From: Apium graveolens
Taxonomy: Eukaryota > Streptophyta > Magnoliopsida > Apiales > Apiaceae
Reading direction: 5' to 3'
Length of the DNA: 64,000 nt
Assembly: GCF_009905375.1 (NCBI RefSeq)
Contig: NW_027417467.1
Coordinates: 62,001-126,000, forward strand
Part shown: positions 38,868-52,629 of the stretch, in pieces
Layout of the letters: the number at the start of each line of letters is the position of its first letter
Position numbering within the stretch: position 1 is the first letter of the stretch
Translations under genes and position numbers: made by a program
Notes under the pieces: generated by a model
Database searches by the model: none
The model's input: only the letters and a program-made list of their open reading frames with translations
What the model was told of the DNA's origin: nothing

Positions 38868-40515
38868 ATGTTTACATGTTAATTGTACTAATATATGGTG
38901 GCAAATGACTCTTATAGGGTGGAAAATCACTCTAATATGGTGTAAAGTGACTTACAAGGTTGATTAGAGCAAAAAAATGGCCCAAAATTGACTCATATAA
39001 AAGTGGTACCAAGAAGGGGTAAAAGGATGTCAAATTGGATGTATATGATGTTTACATGTTAATTGTACTAATATATGGTAGCAAGTGACTCTTACAGGGT
39101 GCAAAATCACTCTAATATGTTGTAAAGTAAATTACAAGGTTGATTAGAGCCAAAATGTGGCCCAAAATTGACTCGTATAAAAGTGGTACCAAGTGTAGGT
39201 AAAAGGATGTTAAATTGGATATATATCATGTTTACATGTTAATTGTACTAATATAAGGTGTCAACTGACTCTTATAGAGCGCAAAATCACTCTAATGTGG
39301 TGTAAAGTGACTTACAAGGTTAATTTGAGCGAAATGTGGCCAAAAATTGACTCGTATAAAAGTGATACCAAGAGTTGGTAAAAAGATGTAAAATTGGACG
39401 TATACGATGTTTACATGTTAATTGTACTAATATATGGTGGAAAGTGACTCTTATACGGGGTAAAATCACTCTAATATGGTGTAAAGTGACTAACATGGTT
39501 GATTAGAGTCAAAATGTGGCCCAAAGTTGACTCGTATAAAGTGGTACCAAGAGGTGGTAAAAGTTAATCAAATTAAATAGTTAATGTTTACATGTATATT
39601 GTACTAATATATGATGGCAAGTGATTCTTATAGGGTGAAAATCACTCTAATAGGGTGTAAATTTACTTACAAGATTGATTAGAGCCAAAATGTGGCCCAA
39701 AATTGACTCGTATAAAAGTGGAACCGAGAGGAGGTAAAAGGATGTCAAATTGGATGTATATGATGTTTATATGTTAATAGTACTAATATATGGTGGCAAG
39801 TGACTTTTATAGGGTGCAAAATCACTCTAATATGGTGTAAAGTGACTTACAAGGTTGATTAGAGCCAAAATGTAGCCCAAAATTGACTCGAATAAAAGTG
39901 GTACCAAGAATTGGTAAAAGGATGTCAAATTGAACGTATACGATGTTTAGATGTTAATTGTACTAATATATGGTGGCAAGTGACTCTTATAGGGTGTAAA
40001 ATCAATCTTATTTGGTGTAAAGTGAGTAACATGGTTGATTAGAGCCAAAATATGGCCCAAAATTGACTCGTATAAAGTGGTACCAAGAGGTGGTAAAAGG
40101 TAATCAAATTGGATATATAATGTTTACATATTAATTGTACTAATATATGGTGACAAGTGACTCTTATAGGGTGTAAAATCACTCTAATATGGTGTAAATT
40201 TAGTTACAAGGTTGATTAGAGCCAAAATGTGGCCCAAAATTGATTCGTATAAAAGTGGTACCGAGAGGAGGTAAAAGGATTTCAAATTGGATGTATATGA
40301 TGCTTACATGTTAATAGTACTAATATATGGTGGTAAGTGATTTTATAGGGTGCAAAATCACTCTAATATGGTGTAAAGTGACTTACAGGGTTGATAAGAG
40401 CCAAAATGTGGCCCAAAATTGACTCGAATAAAAGTGGTAACAAGAGTTGGTAAAAGGATGTCAAATTGCACGTATATGATGTTTACATGTTAATTGTACT
40501 AATTATGGCGGCAAG

Positions 40516-40535
40516 TGACTCTTATAGGTACCAAG
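40516..40535 (+). repeat. Monomer with a ~89-bp internal deletion, copy 1
   Basis: GACTCTTATAGGTACCAAG joins the start of a monomer to its GGTACC box at a GG microhomology, removing the sub-repeat region. It recurs at +3941. Confidence 0.85.
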
Positions 40536-42564
40536 TGTAGGTAAAAGGATGTCAAATTGAATTTATATGATGTTTACATGTTAATTGTACTAATATAAGG
40601 TGTCAAGTGACACTTATAGAGCGCAAAATCACTCTAATGTGGTGTAAAGTGACTTACAAGGTTAATTGGAGCCAAATGTGGCCAAAAATTGATTCGTATA
40701 AAAGTGGTACCAAGAGTTGGTAAAAAGATGTCACATTGGATGTATATGATGTTTACATGTTAATTTTACTAATATATGGTGGAAAACGACTCTTATACGG
40801 TGCAAAATCACTCTAATATGGTGTACAGTTACTTACAAGGTTGACTAGAGCCAAAATGTGGCCCAAAATTGACTCGTAAAAATGGTACCAAGAGGAGGTA
40901 AAAGGATGTCAAATTGGATGTATATGATGTTTACATGTTAATTGTACTAATATATGGTGGCAAGTGAATTTTATAGAGTGCAAAATCACTCTAATATGTT
41001 GTAAAGTGACTTACAAGATTGATTAGAGCCAAAATGTGGCCCAAAATTTACTCGAATAAAAGTGGTACCAAGAGGTGGTAAAAGGATGACAAATTGGATG
41101 TATATGATGTTTACATGTTAATTGTACTAATATATGATGGCTAGTGACTCTTATAGGGTGCAAAATCACTCTAATATGGTGTAAAGTTACTAAAAAGGTT
41201 GATTAGAGCAAAATGTGGCCCAAAATTGACGTGCAAAAGTGGTACCAAGAGGAAGTAAAAGGATGTCCAATTGGATGTATATAATATTTACATGTTAACT
41301 GTACTAATATATGGTGGCAAGTGACTCTTATAGGGTGCAAAATCACTCTAATATGGTGTAAAGTCACTTACAAGGTTGATTAGAGCAAAAATGTGACCCA
41401 AAATTGACTCGTATAAAAGTGGTACCAAGAGGAGATAAAGGATGTCAAATTGGATGTATATGATATTTATATGTTAATTGTACTAATATATGTCGGAAAA
41501 TGACTCTTATAGGGTGCAAAATCACTCTAATATGGTGTAAAGTTACTTACAAGGTTGATTAGGGCCAAATTTGGCCCAAAATTGACTCGTATAAAAGTGG
41601 TACCAAGAGGTGGTAAAAGGACGTCAAATTGGATGTATATGATGTTTACAGGTTAATTTTACTAATATATGGTGGCAACTGACTCTTATAGGGTGCAAAA
41701 TCACTCTAATATGGTGTAAAGTGAATTACAAGGTTGATTAGAGCCAAAATGTGGCCCAAAATTGACTCGTGTAAAAGTGGTACCAAGTGTAGGTAAAAGG
41801 ATGTCAAATTGGATGTATATGATGTTTACATGTTAATTGTACTAATATAAGGTGTCAAGTGACACTTATAGAGCGCAAAATCACTCTAATGTGGTGTAAA
41901 GAGACTTACAAGGTTAATTGGAGCCAAATGTGGCCAAAAATTGACTCCTATAAAAGTGGTACCAAGAGTTGGTAAAACGATGTCACATTGGATGTTTATG
42001 ATGTTTACATGTTAATTGTACTAATATATGGTGGAAAATGACTCTTATACGGTGCAAAATCACTTTGATATGGTGTACAGTTACTTACAAGGTTGATTAG
42101 AGCCAAAATGTGGCCAAAAATTGACTCGTAAAAGTGGTACATATAGGAGGTAAAAGGATGTCAAATTGGATGTATATGATGTTTACATGTTAATTTTACT
42201 AATATATGGTGGTAAGTGACTTTTATAGGGTGCAAAATCACTTTAATATGGTGTAAAGTGACTTACAAGATTGATTAGAGCCAAAATGTGGCCCACAATT
42301 GACTCGAATAAAAGTGGTACCAAGAGTTCGTAAAAGGATGTCAAATTGGACGTATACGATGTTTACATGTTAATTGTACTAATATATGGTAGAAAGTGAC
42401 TCTTATAGGGTGTAAAATCACTCTAATATGGTGTAAAGTGACTAACAAGGTTGATTAGAGCCAAAATGTGGCCAAAAATTGACTCGTATAAAGTGGTACA
42501 AAGAGGTGGTAAAAGGTAATCAAATTGAATATATAATGTTTACATGTATATTGTACTTATATAT

Positions 42565-42590
42565 TGTGACAAATGACTCGTGTAAAGTGG
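42565..42590 (+). repeat. Monomer with an ~83-bp deletion between TGACTC motifs, copy 1
   Basis: GACAAATGACTCGTGTAAAG fuses the TGACTC at offset 1 to the TGACTC at offset 84, as expected for recombination between the two internal copies of this motif. Confidence 0.85.
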
Positions 42591-44456
42591 TACCAAGAGG
42601 TGGCAAAAGGATGTCAAATTGGATGTATATGATGTTTATATGTTAATTGTACTAATATATGATGGCAAGTGACTCTTATAGGGTGCAAAATCACTCTAAT
42701 ATGGTGTAAAGTTACTAAAAAGGTTGATTAGAGCAAAATGTGGCCCAAAATGGACGCGTAAATGTGGTACCAAGAGGAGGTAAAAGGATGTCAAATTGGA
42801 TGTATATAATGTTTACATGTTAATTGTACTAATATATGGTGGCAAATGACTCTTATAGGGTGGAAAATCACTCTAATATGGTGTAAAGTGACTTACAAGG
42901 TTGATTAGAGCAAAAAAATGGCCCAAAATTGACTCATATAAAAGTGGTACCAAGAAGGGGTAAAAGGATGTCAAATTGGATGTATATGATGTTTACATGT
43001 TAATTGTACTAATATATGGTAGCAAGTGACTCTTACAGGGTGCAAAATCACTCTAATATGTTGTAAAGTAAATTACAAGGTTGATTAGAGCCAAAATGTG
43101 GCCCAAAATTGACTCGTATAAAAGTGGTACCAAGTGTAGGTAAAAGGATGTTAAATTGGATATATATCATGTTTACATGTTAATTGTACTAATATAAGGT
43201 GTCAACTGACTCTTATAGAGCGCAAAATCACTCTAATGTGGTGTAAAGTGACTTACAAGGTTAATTTGAGCGAAATGTGGCCAAAAATTGACTCGTATAA
43301 AAGTGATACCAAGAGTTGGTAAAAAGATGTAAAATTGGACGTATACGATGTTTACATGTTAATTGTACTAATATATGGTGGAAAGTGACTCTTATACGGG
43401 GTAAAATCACTCTAATATGGTGTAAAGTGACTAACATGGTTGATTAGAGTCAAAATGTGGCCCAAAGTTGACTCGTATAAAGTGGTACCAAGAGGTGGTA
43501 AAAGTTAATCAAATTAAATAGTTAATGTTTACATGTATATTGTACTAATATATGATGGCAAGTGATTCTTATAGGGTGAAAATCACTCTAATAGGGTGTA
43601 AATTTACTTACAAGATTGATTAGAGCCAAAATGTGGCCCAAAATTGACTCGTATAAAAGTGGAACCGAGAGGAGGTAAAAGGATGTCAAATTGGATGTAT
43701 ATGATGTTTATATGTTAATAGTACTAATATATGGTGGCAAGTGACTTTTATAGGGTGCAAAATCACTCTAATATGGTGTAAAGTGACTTACAAGGTTGAT
43801 TAGAGCCAAAATGTAGCCCAAAATTGACTCGAATAAAAGTGGTACCAAGAATTGGTAAAAGGATGTCAAATTGAACGTATACGATGTTTAGATGTTAATT
43901 GTACTAATATATGGTGGCAAGTGACTCTTATAGGGTGTAAAATCAATCTTATTTGGTGTAAAGTGAGTAACATGGTTGATTAGAGCCAAAATATGGCCCA
44001 AAATTGACTCGTATAAAGTGGTACCAAGAGGTGGTAAAAGGTAATCAAATTGGATATATAATGTTTACATATTAATTGTACTAATATATGGTGACAAGTG
44101 ACTCTTATAGGGTGTAAAATCACTCTAATATGGTGTAAATTTAGTTACAAGGTTGATTAGAGCCAAAATGTGGCCCAAAATTGATTCGTATAAAAGTGGT
44201 ACCGAGAGGAGGTAAAAGGATTTCAAATTGGATGTATATGATGCTTACATGTTAATAGTACTAATATATGGTGGTAAGTGATTTTATAGGGTGCAAAATC
44301 ACTCTAATATGGTGTAAAGTGACTTACAGGGTTGATAAGAGCCAAAATGTGGCCCAAAATTGACTCGAATAAAAGTGGTAACAAGAGTTGGTAAAAGGAT
44401 GTCAAATTGCACGTATATGATGTTTACATGTTAATTGTACTAATTATGGCGGCAAG

Positions 44457-44476
44457 TGACTCTTATAGGTACCAAG
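44457..44476 (+). repeat. Monomer with a ~89-bp internal deletion, copy 2
   Basis: Same junction as near 40526, copied with the 3941-bp unit. Confidence 0.85.
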
Positions 44477-46505
44477 TGTAGGTAAAAGGATGTCAAATTG
44501 AATTTATATGATGTTTACATGTTAATTGTACTAATATAAGGTGTCAAGTGACACTTATAGAGCGCAAAATCACTCTAATGTGGTGTAAAGTGACTTACAA
44601 GGTTAATTGGAGCCAAATGTGGCCAAAAATTGATTCGTATAAAAGTGGTACCAAGAGTTGGTAAAAAGATGTCACATTGGATGTATATGATGTTTACATG
44701 TTAATTTTACTAATATATGGTGGAAAACGACTCTTATACGGTGCAAAATCACTCTAATATGGTGTACAGTTACTTACAAGGTTGACTAGAGCCAAAATGT
44801 GGCCCAAAATTGACTCGTAAAAATGGTACCAAGAGGAGGTAAAAGGATGTCAAATTGGATGTATATGATGTTTACATGTTAATTGTACTAATATATGGTG
44901 GCAAGTGAATTTTATAGAGTGCAAAATCACTCTAATATGTTGTAAAGTGACTTACAAGATTGATTAGAGCCAAAATGTGGCCCAAAATTTACTCGAATAA
45001 AAGTGGTACCAAGAGGTGGTAAAAGGATGACAAATTGGATGTATATGATGTTTACATGTTAATTGTACTAATATATGATGGCTAGTGACTCTTATAGGGT
45101 GCAAAATCACTCTAATATGGTGTAAAGTTACTAAAAAGGTTGATTAGAGCAAAATGTGGCCCAAAATTGACGTGCAAAAGTGGTACCAAGAGGAAGTAAA
45201 AGGATGTCCAATTGGATGTATATAATATTTACATGTTAACTGTACTAATATATGGTGGCAAGTGACTCTTATAGGGTGCAAAATCACTCTAATATGGTGT
45301 AAAGTCACTTACAAGGTTGATTAGAGCAAAAATGTGACCCAAAATTGACTCGTATAAAAGTGGTACCAAGAGGAGATAAAGGATGTCAAATTGGATGTAT
45401 ATGATATTTATATGTTAATTGTACTAATATATGTCGGAAAATGACTCTTATAGGGTGCAAAATCACTCTAATATGGTGTAAAGTTACTTACAAGGTTGAT
45501 TAGGGCCAAATTTGGCCCAAAATTGACTCGTATAAAAGTGGTACCAAGAGGTGGTAAAAGGACGTCAAATTGGATGTATATGATGTTTACAGGTTAATTT
45601 TACTAATATATGGTGGCAACTGACTCTTATAGGGTGCAAAATCACTCTAATATGGTGTAAAGTGAATTACAAGGTTGATTAGAGCCAAAATGTGGCCCAA
45701 AATTGACTCGTGTAAAAGTGGTACCAAGTGTAGGTAAAAGGATGTCAAATTGGATGTATATGATGTTTACATGTTAATTGTACTAATATAAGGTGTCAAG
45801 TGACACTTATAGAGCGCAAAATCACTCTAATGTGGTGTAAAGAGACTTACAAGGTTAATTGGAGCCAAATGTGGCCAAAAATTGACTCCTATAAAAGTGG
45901 TACCAAGAGTTGGTAAAACGATGTCACATTGGATGTTTATGATGTTTACATGTTAATTGTACTAATATATGGTGGAAAATGACTCTTATACGGTGCAAAA
46001 TCACTTTGATATGGTGTACAGTTACTTACAAGGTTGATTAGAGCCAAAATGTGGCCAAAAATTGACTCGTAAAAGTGGTACATATAGGAGGTAAAAGGAT
46101 GTCAAATTGGATGTATATGATGTTTACATGTTAATTTTACTAATATATGGTGGTAAGTGACTTTTATAGGGTGCAAAATCACTTTAATATGGTGTAAAGT
46201 GACTTACAAGATTGATTAGAGCCAAAATGTGGCCCACAATTGACTCGAATAAAAGTGGTACCAAGAGTTCGTAAAAGGATGTCAAATTGGACGTATACGA
46301 TGTTTACATGTTAATTGTACTAATATATGGTAGAAAGTGACTCTTATAGGGTGTAAAATCACTCTAATATGGTGTAAAGTGACTAACAAGGTTGATTAGA
46401 GCCAAAATGTGGCCAAAAATTGACTCGTATAAAGTGGTACAAAGAGGTGGTAAAAGGTAATCAAATTGAATATATAATGTTTACATGTATATTGTACTTA
46501 TATAT

Positions 46506-46531
46506 TGTGACAAATGACTCGTGTAAAGTGG
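46506..46531 (+). repeat. Monomer with an ~83-bp deletion between TGACTC motifs, copy 2
   Basis: Identical junction 3941 bp downstream of the first. Confidence 0.85.
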
Positions 46532-46749
46532 TACCAAGAGGTGGCAAAAGGATGTCAAATTGGATGTATATGATGTTTATATGTTAATTGTACTAATATA
46601 TGATGGCAAGTGACTCTTATAGGGTGCAAAATCACTCTAATATGGTGTAAAGTTACTAAAAAGGTTGATTAGAGCAAAATGTGGCCCAAAATGGACGCGT
46701 AAATGTGGTACCAAGAGGAGGTAAAAGGATGTCAAATTGGATGTATATA

Positions 46750-49052
46750 ATGTTTACATGTTAATTGTACTAATATATGGTGGCAAGTGACTTTTATAGG
46801 TGCAAAATCACTCTAATATGGTGTAAAGTGACTTACAAGGTTGATTAGAGCAAAAATGTGGCCCAAAATTGACTCGTATAAAAGTGGTACCAAGAGGAGG
46901 TAAAGGATGTCAAATTGGATGTATATGATGTTTATATGTTAATTGTACTAATATATGTCAGAAAATGACTCTTATAGGGTGCAAAATCACTTTAATATGG
47001 TGTAAAGTTACTTACAAGGTCGATTAGAGCCAAATTTGGCCCAAAATTGACTCGTATAGAAGTGGTACCAAGAGGTGGTAAAAGGATGTCAAATTGGATG
47101 TATATGATGTTTACATGTTAATTTTACTAATATATGGTGGCAAGTGACTTTTATAGGGTGCAAAATCACTCTAATATGGTGTAAAGTGAATTACAAGGTT
47201 GATTAGAGCCAAAGTGTGGCCCAAAATTGACTCGTGTAAAAGTGGTACAAAGTGTAGGTAAAAGGATGTCAAATTGGATGTTTATGATGTTTACATGTTA
47301 ATTGTACTAATATAAGGTGTCAAGTGACACTTATAGAGCGCAAAATCACTCTAATGTGGTGTAAAGTGACTTACAAGGTTAATTGGAGCCAAATGTGGCA
47401 AAAAATTAACTCGTATAAAAGTGCTATCAAGAGTTGGTAAAAAGATGTCACATCTAATGTATATGATGTTTACATGTTAATTGTACTAATATATGGTGGA
47501 AAATGACTCTTATACGGTGCAAAATCACTCTAATATGGTGTACAGTTACTTACAAGGTTGATTAGAGCTAAAATGTAGCCCAAAATTGACTCGTAAAAGT
47601 TGTACCAAGAGGAGGTAAAAGGATGTCAAATTGGATGTATATGATGTTTAGATGTTAATTGTACTAATATATGGTGGCAAATTACTATTATAGGGTGCAA
47701 AATCACTCTAATATGGTGTAAAGTGAATTACAAGGTTGATTAGAGCCAAAATGTGGTCCAAAATTGACTCGTGTAAACGTGGTACCAAGTGTAGGTAAAA
47801 GGATGTCAAATTGGATGTATATGATGTTTACATGTTAATTGTACTAATATAAGGTGTCAAGTGACACTTATAGAGCTCAAAATCACTCTAATGCGGTGTA
47901 AAGTGACTTACAAGGTTAATTGGAGCCAAATGTGGCCAAAAATTGACTCCTATAAAAGTGGTACCAAGAGTTGGTAAAACGATGTCACATTGGATGTTTA
48001 TGATGTTTACATGTTAATTGTACTAATATATGGTGGAAAATGACTCTTATACGGTGCAAAATCACTTTAATATGGTGTACAGTTACTTACAAGGTTGATT
48101 AGAGCCAAAATGTGGCCCAAAATTGACTCGTAAAAGTGGTACGAATAGGAGGTAAAAGGATGTCAAATTGGATGTATATGATGTTTACATGTTAATTTTA
48201 CTAATATATGGTGGCAAGTGACTTTTATAGGGTGCAAAATCACTCTAATATGGTGTAAAGTGACTTACAAGATTGATTAGAGCCAAAATGTGGCCCAAAA
48301 TTGACTCGAATAAAAGTGGTACCAAGAGTTGGTAAAAGGATGTCAAATTGGACATATACGATGTTTACATGTTAATTGTACTAATATATGGTGGAAAGTG
48401 ACTCTTATAGGGTGTAAAATCACTCTAATATGGTGTAAAGTGACTAACAAGGTTGATTAGAGCCAAAATGTGGCCAAAAATTGACTCGTATAAAGTGGTA
48501 CGAAGAGGTGGTAAAAGGTAATCAAATTGAATATATAATGTTTACATGTATATTGTACTTATATATGGTGACAAATGACTTTTATAGAGTGCAAAATCAC
48601 TCTAATATGGTGTAAATTTAGTTACAAGGTTGATTAGAGCCAAAATGTGGCCCAAAATTGACTCGTATAAAAGTGGTACAGAGAGGAGGTAAAAGGATGT
48701 CAAATTGGATGTATATGATGTTTACATGTTAATAGTACTAATATATGGTGGCAACTGACTTTTATAGGGTGCAAAATCACTCTAATATGGTGTAAAGTGA
48801 CTTACAAGGTTGATTAGAGCCAAAATGTGGCCCAAAATTGACTCGAGTAAAAGTGGTAACAAGATTTGGTAAAAGGATGTCAAATTGGACGTATATGTTG
48901 TTTACATGTTAATTGTACTAATATAAGGTGGCAAGTGACTCTTATAGAATGCAAAATCACTCTAACTTAGTGTAAATTTACTTACAAGGTTGATTAGAGC
49001 CAAAAATATGTGTCGCAAAATTGACTCGTGTAAAGTGGTACCAAGAGGTGGC
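46750..49052 (+). repeat. Right-zone satellite between the 3941-bp and 3578-bp blocks
   Basis: About 13 monomers of right-zone subtypes. The GTCACATCTAATG variant at 47446 recurs at about 49953 (2507 bp, about 14 monomers), so this segment is an older, shorter relative of the following block. No gene is seen. Confidence 0.8.
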
Positions 49053-52000
49053 AAAAGGATGTCAAATTGGATGTATATGATGTTTATATGTTAATTGTAC
49101 TAATATATGATGGCAAGTGACTCTTATAGGGTGCAAAATCACTCTAATATGGTGTAAAGTTTCTAAAAAGGTTGATTAGAGCAAAATGTGGCCCAAAATG
49201 GACGCGTAAAAGTGGTACCAAGAGGAGGTAAAAGGATGTCAAATTGGATGTATATAATGTTTACATGTTAATTGTACTAATATATGGTGGAAAGTGACTT
49301 TTATAGGGTGAAAAATCACTCTAATATGGTGTAAAGTGACTTACAAGGTTGATTAGAGCAAAAATGTGGCCCAAAATTGACTCGTATAAAAGTGGTACCA
49401 AGAGGAGGTAAAGGATGTCAAATTGGATGTATATGATGTTTATATGTTAATTGTACTAATATATGTCGGAAAATGACTCTTATAGGGTGTAAAATCACTT
49501 TAATATGGTGTAAAGTTACTTACAAGGTTGATTAGAGCCAAATTTGGCCGAAAATTGACTCGTATAGAAGTGGTACCAAGAGGTGGTAAAAGGATGTCAA
49601 ATTGGATGTATATGATGTTTACATGCTAATTTTACTAATATATGGTGGCAAGTGACTTTTATAGGGTGCAAAATCACTCTAATATGGTGTAAAGTGAATT
49701 ACAAGGTTGATTAGAGCCAAAGTGTGGCCCAAAATTAACTCGTGTAAAAGTGGTACAAAGTGTAGGTAAAAGGATGTCAAATTTGATGTTTATGATGTTT
49801 ACATGTTAATTGTGCTAATATAAGGTGTCAAGTGACACTTATAGAGCGCAAAATCACTCTAATGTGGTGTAAAGTGACTTACAAGGTTAATTGGAGCCAA
49901 TGTGGCAAAAAATTGACTCGTATAAAAGTGGTATCAAGAGTTGGTAAAAAGATGTCACATCTAATGTATATGATGTTTACATGTTAATTGTACTAATATA
50001 TGGTGGAAAATGACTCTTATACAGTGCAAAATCACTCTAATATGGTGTACAGTTACTTACAAGGTTGATTAGAGCTAAAATGTAACCCAAATTGACTCGT
50101 AAAAGTGGTACCAAGAGTAGGTAAAAGGATGTCAAATTGGATGTATATGATGTTTAGATGTTAATTGTACTAATATATGATGGCAAGTTACTATTATAGG
50201 GTGCAAAATCACTCTAATATGGTCTAAAGTGACTTACAAGATTGATTAGAGCCAAAATGTGGCCCAAAATTGAATCGAATAAAAGTGGTACCAAGAGTTG
50301 GTAAAAGGATGTCAAATTGGACGTATACGATGTTTACATGTTAATTTTACTAATATATGGTGGAAAGTGACTCTTATAGGGTGTAAAATCACTCTAATAT
50401 GGTGTAAAGTGACTAACAAGGTTGATTAGAGCCAAAATGTGCCAAAAATTGACTCGTATAAAGTGGTACAAAGAGGTGGTAAAAGGTAATCAAATTGAAT
50501 ATATAATGTTTACATGTATATTGTACTTATATATGGTGACAAGTGACTTTTATAGGGTGCACAATCACTCTAATATGGTGTAAATTTAGTTACAAGGTTG
50601 ATTAGAGCCAAAATGTGGCCCAAAATTGACTCGTATAAAAGTGGTATAGAGAGGAGGTAAAAGGATGTCAAATTGGATGTATATGATGTTTACATGTTAA
50701 TAGTACTAATATATGGTGGCAAGTGACTTTTATAGGGTGCAAAATCACTCTAATATGGTGTAAAGTGACTTACAAGGTTGATTAGAGCCAAAATGTGGCC
50801 CAAAATTGACTCGAGTAAAAGTGGTAACAAGATTTGGTAAAAGGATGTCAAATTGGACGTATATGTTGTTTACATGTTAATTGTACTAATATAAGGTGGC
50901 AAGTGACTCTTATAGGATGCAAAATCACTCTAACATAGTGTAAATTTACTTACAAGGTTGATTAGAGCCAAAAATATGTGGCGCAAAATTGACTCGTGTA
51001 AAGTGGTACCAAGAGGTGGCAAAAGGATGTCAAATTGGATGTATATGATGTTTATATGTTAATTGTACTAATATATGATGGCAAGTGACTCTTATAGGGT
51101 GCAAAATCACTCTAATATGGTGTAAAGTTACTAAAAAGGTTGATTAGAGCAAAATGTTGCCCAAAATGGACGCGTAAAAGTGGTACCAAGAGGAGGTAAA
51201 AGGATGTCAAATTGGATGTATATAATGTTTACATGTTAATTGTACTAATATATGGTGGCAAGTGACTTTTATAGGGTGCAAAATCACTCTAATATGGTGT
51301 AAAGTGACTTACAAGGTTGATTAGAGCAAAAATGTGGCCCAAAATTGACTCGTATAAAAGTGGTACCAAGAGGAGGTAAAGGATGTCAAATTGGATGTAT
51401 ATGATGTTTATATGTTAATTGTACTAATATATGTCGGAAAATGACTCTTATAGGGTGGAAAATCGCTTTAATATGGTGTAAAGTTACTTACAAGGTTGAT
51501 TAGAGCCAAATTTGGCCCAAAATTGACTCGTATAGAAGTGGTACCAAGAGGTGGTAAAAGGATGTCAAATTGGATGTATATGATGTTTACATGTTAATTT
51601 TACTAATATATGGTGGCAAGTGACTTTTATAGGGTGCAAAATCACTCTAATATGGTGTAAAGTGAATTACAAGGTTGATTAGAGCCAAAGTGTGGCCCAA
51701 AATTGACTCGTGTAAAAGTGGTACAAAGTGTAGGTAAAAGGATGTCAAATTGGATGTTTATGATGTTTACATGTTAATTGTACTAATATAAGGTGTCAAG
51801 TGACACTTATAGAGCGCAAAATCACTCTAATGTGGTGTAAAGTGACTTACAAGGTTAATTGGAGCCAAATGTGGCAAAAAATTGACTCGTATAAAAGTGG
51901 TATCAAGAGTTGGTAAAAAGATGTCACATCTAATGTATATGATGTTTACATGTTAATTGTACTAATATATGGTGGAAAATGACTCTTATACGGTGCAAAA

Positions 52001-52629
52001 TCACTCTAATATGGTGTACAGTTACTTACAAGGTTGATTAGAGCTAAAATGTAGCCCAAAATTGACTCGTAAAAGTGGTACCAAGAGGAGGTAAAAGGAT
52101 GTCAAATTGGATGTATATGATGTTTAGATGTTAATTGTACTAATATATGGTGGCAAGTTACTATTATAGGGTGCAAAATCACTCTAATATGGTGTAAAGT
52201 GACTTACAAGATTAATTAGAGCCAAAATGTGGCCCAAAATTTACTCGAATAAAAGTGGTACCAAGAGGTGGTAAAAGGATGACAAATTGGATGTATATGA
52301 TGTTTACATGTTAATTGTACTAATATATGATGGCTAGTGACTCTTATAAGGTGCAAAATCACTCTAATATGGTGTAAAGTTACTAAAAAGGTTGATTAGA
52401 GCAAAATGTGGCCCAAAATTGACATGTAAAAGTGGTACCAAGAGGAAGTAAAAGGATGTCAAATTGGATGTATATAATATTTACATGTTAACTGTACTAA
52501 TATATGGTGGCAAGTGACTCTTATAGGGTGCAAAATCACTCTAATATGGTGTAAAGTCACTTACAAGGTTGATTAGAGCAAAAATATGGTCCAAAATTGA
52601 CTCGTATAAAAGTGGTAACAAGATTTGGT
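49053..52629 (+). repeat. 3578-bp higher-order repeat, copy 1 (about 20 monomers)
   Basis: Rare variants recur at +3577 or +3578: GTTTCTAAAAAGG (49159/52736), GGAGCCAATGTGG (49893/53470), ATGCTAATTTTAC and TTGTGCTAATATAAGG. A one-base difference (ACCCAAATTG against ACCCAAAATTG near 50090/53667) accounts for the offset change. Near-identical otherwise by eye. Confidence 0.9.
50724..50903 (+). repeat. Representative full-length 180-bp monomer
   Basis: This unit is close to the consensus and exactly 180 bp from TGACT to TGACT. It shows the internal architecture: a first third made of three related ~21-bp blocks (an ATGGTG-like G-rich start, an A-run, then TGACTC/TCACTC/TGACTT), a middle with GGCCCAAAATTGACTCG, an A-run-rich stretch and an AT-rich tail. 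Most monomers carry a KpnI-type site (GGTACC) and a TATAAAAG string; this copy has GTAAAAG and GGTAAC instead, which shows the typical level of point variation. Because 180 is divisible by 3, any reading frame keeps its phase across successive monomers. Confidence 0.9.

Larger units (their letters stand above)
38868..42808 (+). repeat. 3941-bp higher-order repeat, copy 1 (about 22 monomers)
   Basis: A 3941-bp block followed at once by a second copy. Anchors: GGCAAATGACTC at 38900/42841, TTGAATTTATATGATG at 40557/44498, and the deletion junctions at 40526/44467 and 42574/46515. In every line I compared I found no mismatch between the copies. Edges are set where TATATGATG (38.86 kb) and TATATAATG (42.80 kb) differ, so they are accurate to a few tens of bases. 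Confidence 0.92.
42809..46749 (+). repeat. 3941-bp higher-order repeat, copy 2
   Basis: Appears identical to copy 1, including rare variants and both deletion junctions. There is no third copy: after 46749 the sequence turns into a related but different monomer order (GGCAAGTGACTTTTATAGGT instead of GGCAAATGACTCTTATAGGG). Confidence 0.92.
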
